This document shows, one piece after another, positions 7,876 through 8,103 of a stretch of DNA of 8,103 nucleotides (positions are counted from its first letter, which is position 1; each line of letters starts with the position of its first letter). Origin of the DNA: Cytophagales bacterium (GTDB lineage: Bacteria; Bacteroidota; Bacteroidia; Cytophagales; Cyclobacteriaceae). Location: contig JAJCYL010000221.1 of NCBI GenBank assembly GCA_029262955.1, positions 1 through 8,103 on the forward strand, written 5' to 3'. The notes below the pieces were generated by a model that saw only the letters and a list, made by a program, of their open reading frames with translations, did no database searches and was not told the origin of the DNA. A program made the position numbers and the translations under genes.

Positions 7876-8103
7876 ATGTTACGAAACTACTTTGTTACCG
7901 CATATCGCAATCTTCTCAGAAATAAAGTTTATGCCTTTTTAAATATAGCAGGGTTGGCCCTGGGTATTGGGTGTGCGCTGGTAATCTATCGTGTAGTAGA
8001 TTATGAGTTGGGCTTTGATACTTTCAGAGAAAACTACGCTAACATATATCGTGTAGTACGGGAAAGTACAACAGCTGAGGGTATTGAATATGATGGGGGT
8101 GTT
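7876..8103 (+). CDS. Duplicated FtsX/MacB-type ABC transporter permease, array copy 4 (5' part, cut by the right edge)
   Basis: The reading frame from the ATG at 7876, eight bases after the stop of copy 3, stays open for 76 codons to the end of the window. It translates as MLRNYFVTAYRNLLRNKVYA, then LNIAGLALGIGCALVIYRV, and goes on into the start of the first extracytoplasmic domain (NIYRVVRES). This covers the cytoplasmic N-terminus, the first helix (about 20-42) and roughly 34 residues beyond it. By hand count 39 of the first 50 residues match copy 1, against 28 between copies 1 and 2 and 23 between copies 1 and 3. Whether the gene is complete, and whether it has the second unit, cannot be seen. 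No Shine-Dalgarno is visible. Confidence 0.9.
   Translation, partial: MLRNYFVTAYRNLLRNKVYAFLNIAGLALGIGCALVIYRVVDYELGFDTFRENYANIYRVVRESTTAEGIEYDGGV

Larger units (their letters stand above)
543..8103 (+). other. Predicted operon: tandem array of at least four paralogous duplicated permeases
   Basis: Four genes of the same family lie head to tail with junctions of 18 bases, minus 1 base and 8 bases, and no terminator-like hairpin between them, so one transcript is likely. The array continues past the right edge. No ATPase, membrane-fusion protein, outer-membrane factor, regulator or mobile element lies within it. All complete copies are intact, about the same length, and share the same domain order and C-terminal ending (NPxxxL[KR][DN]E), so they arose by tandem duplication. 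Silent sites have diverged widely, so the duplications are not recent. Confidence 0.8.

Overview
The window looks like chromosomal DNA from a Bacteroidota bacterium, probably a marine or soil Cytophagales-type organism. The basis is the moderately AT-rich sequence, the near absence of Shine-Dalgarno sequences before most genes, and full-length duplicated FtsX/MacB-type permeases of about 810 residues that start directly with an 'RNLxRNKxYxxLNIxGLALG' membrane anchor. The lineage is inferred from gene style, not from a marker gene.

Layout: (1) Positions 1-344, minus strand, carry the end of a molybdenum cofactor operon: complete moaD, then moaE, which runs off the left edge. The two form molybdopterin synthase. 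(2) Positions 345-542 are a 198-base divergent intergenic region with no gene and no convincing promoter match. (3) Positions 543-8103, plus strand, are a tight head-to-tail array of four paralogous ABC-transporter permeases: three complete (812, 813 and 808 residues) and a fourth cut by the right edge after 76 codons. The junctions are 18 bases, a one-base overlap (TAATG) and 8 bases, so the genes are almost certainly co-transcribed.

Each complete permease is an internal duplication of the four-helix FtsX/MacB/LolC unit (helix, large extracytoplasmic domain, three helices). One chain should therefore make a pseudo-dimer with eight membrane segments. Both halves of all three keep the cytoplasmic 'KEIGxRK' segment that in this superfamily contacts the ATPase, so they look functional. 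No ATP-binding protein, periplasmic adaptor, outer-membrane channel or regulator is visible in the window, so partner and substrate are unknown.

The fourth gene resembles the first much more than the second or third. This points to a layered duplication history. The moa genes and the permease array share only a divergent intergenic region, and I see no functional link between them. The most interesting object is the array itself: at least four diverged, intact, ATPase-less duplicated permeases in one apparent operon, comparable in style to the orphan duplicated permeases of Acidobacteria.
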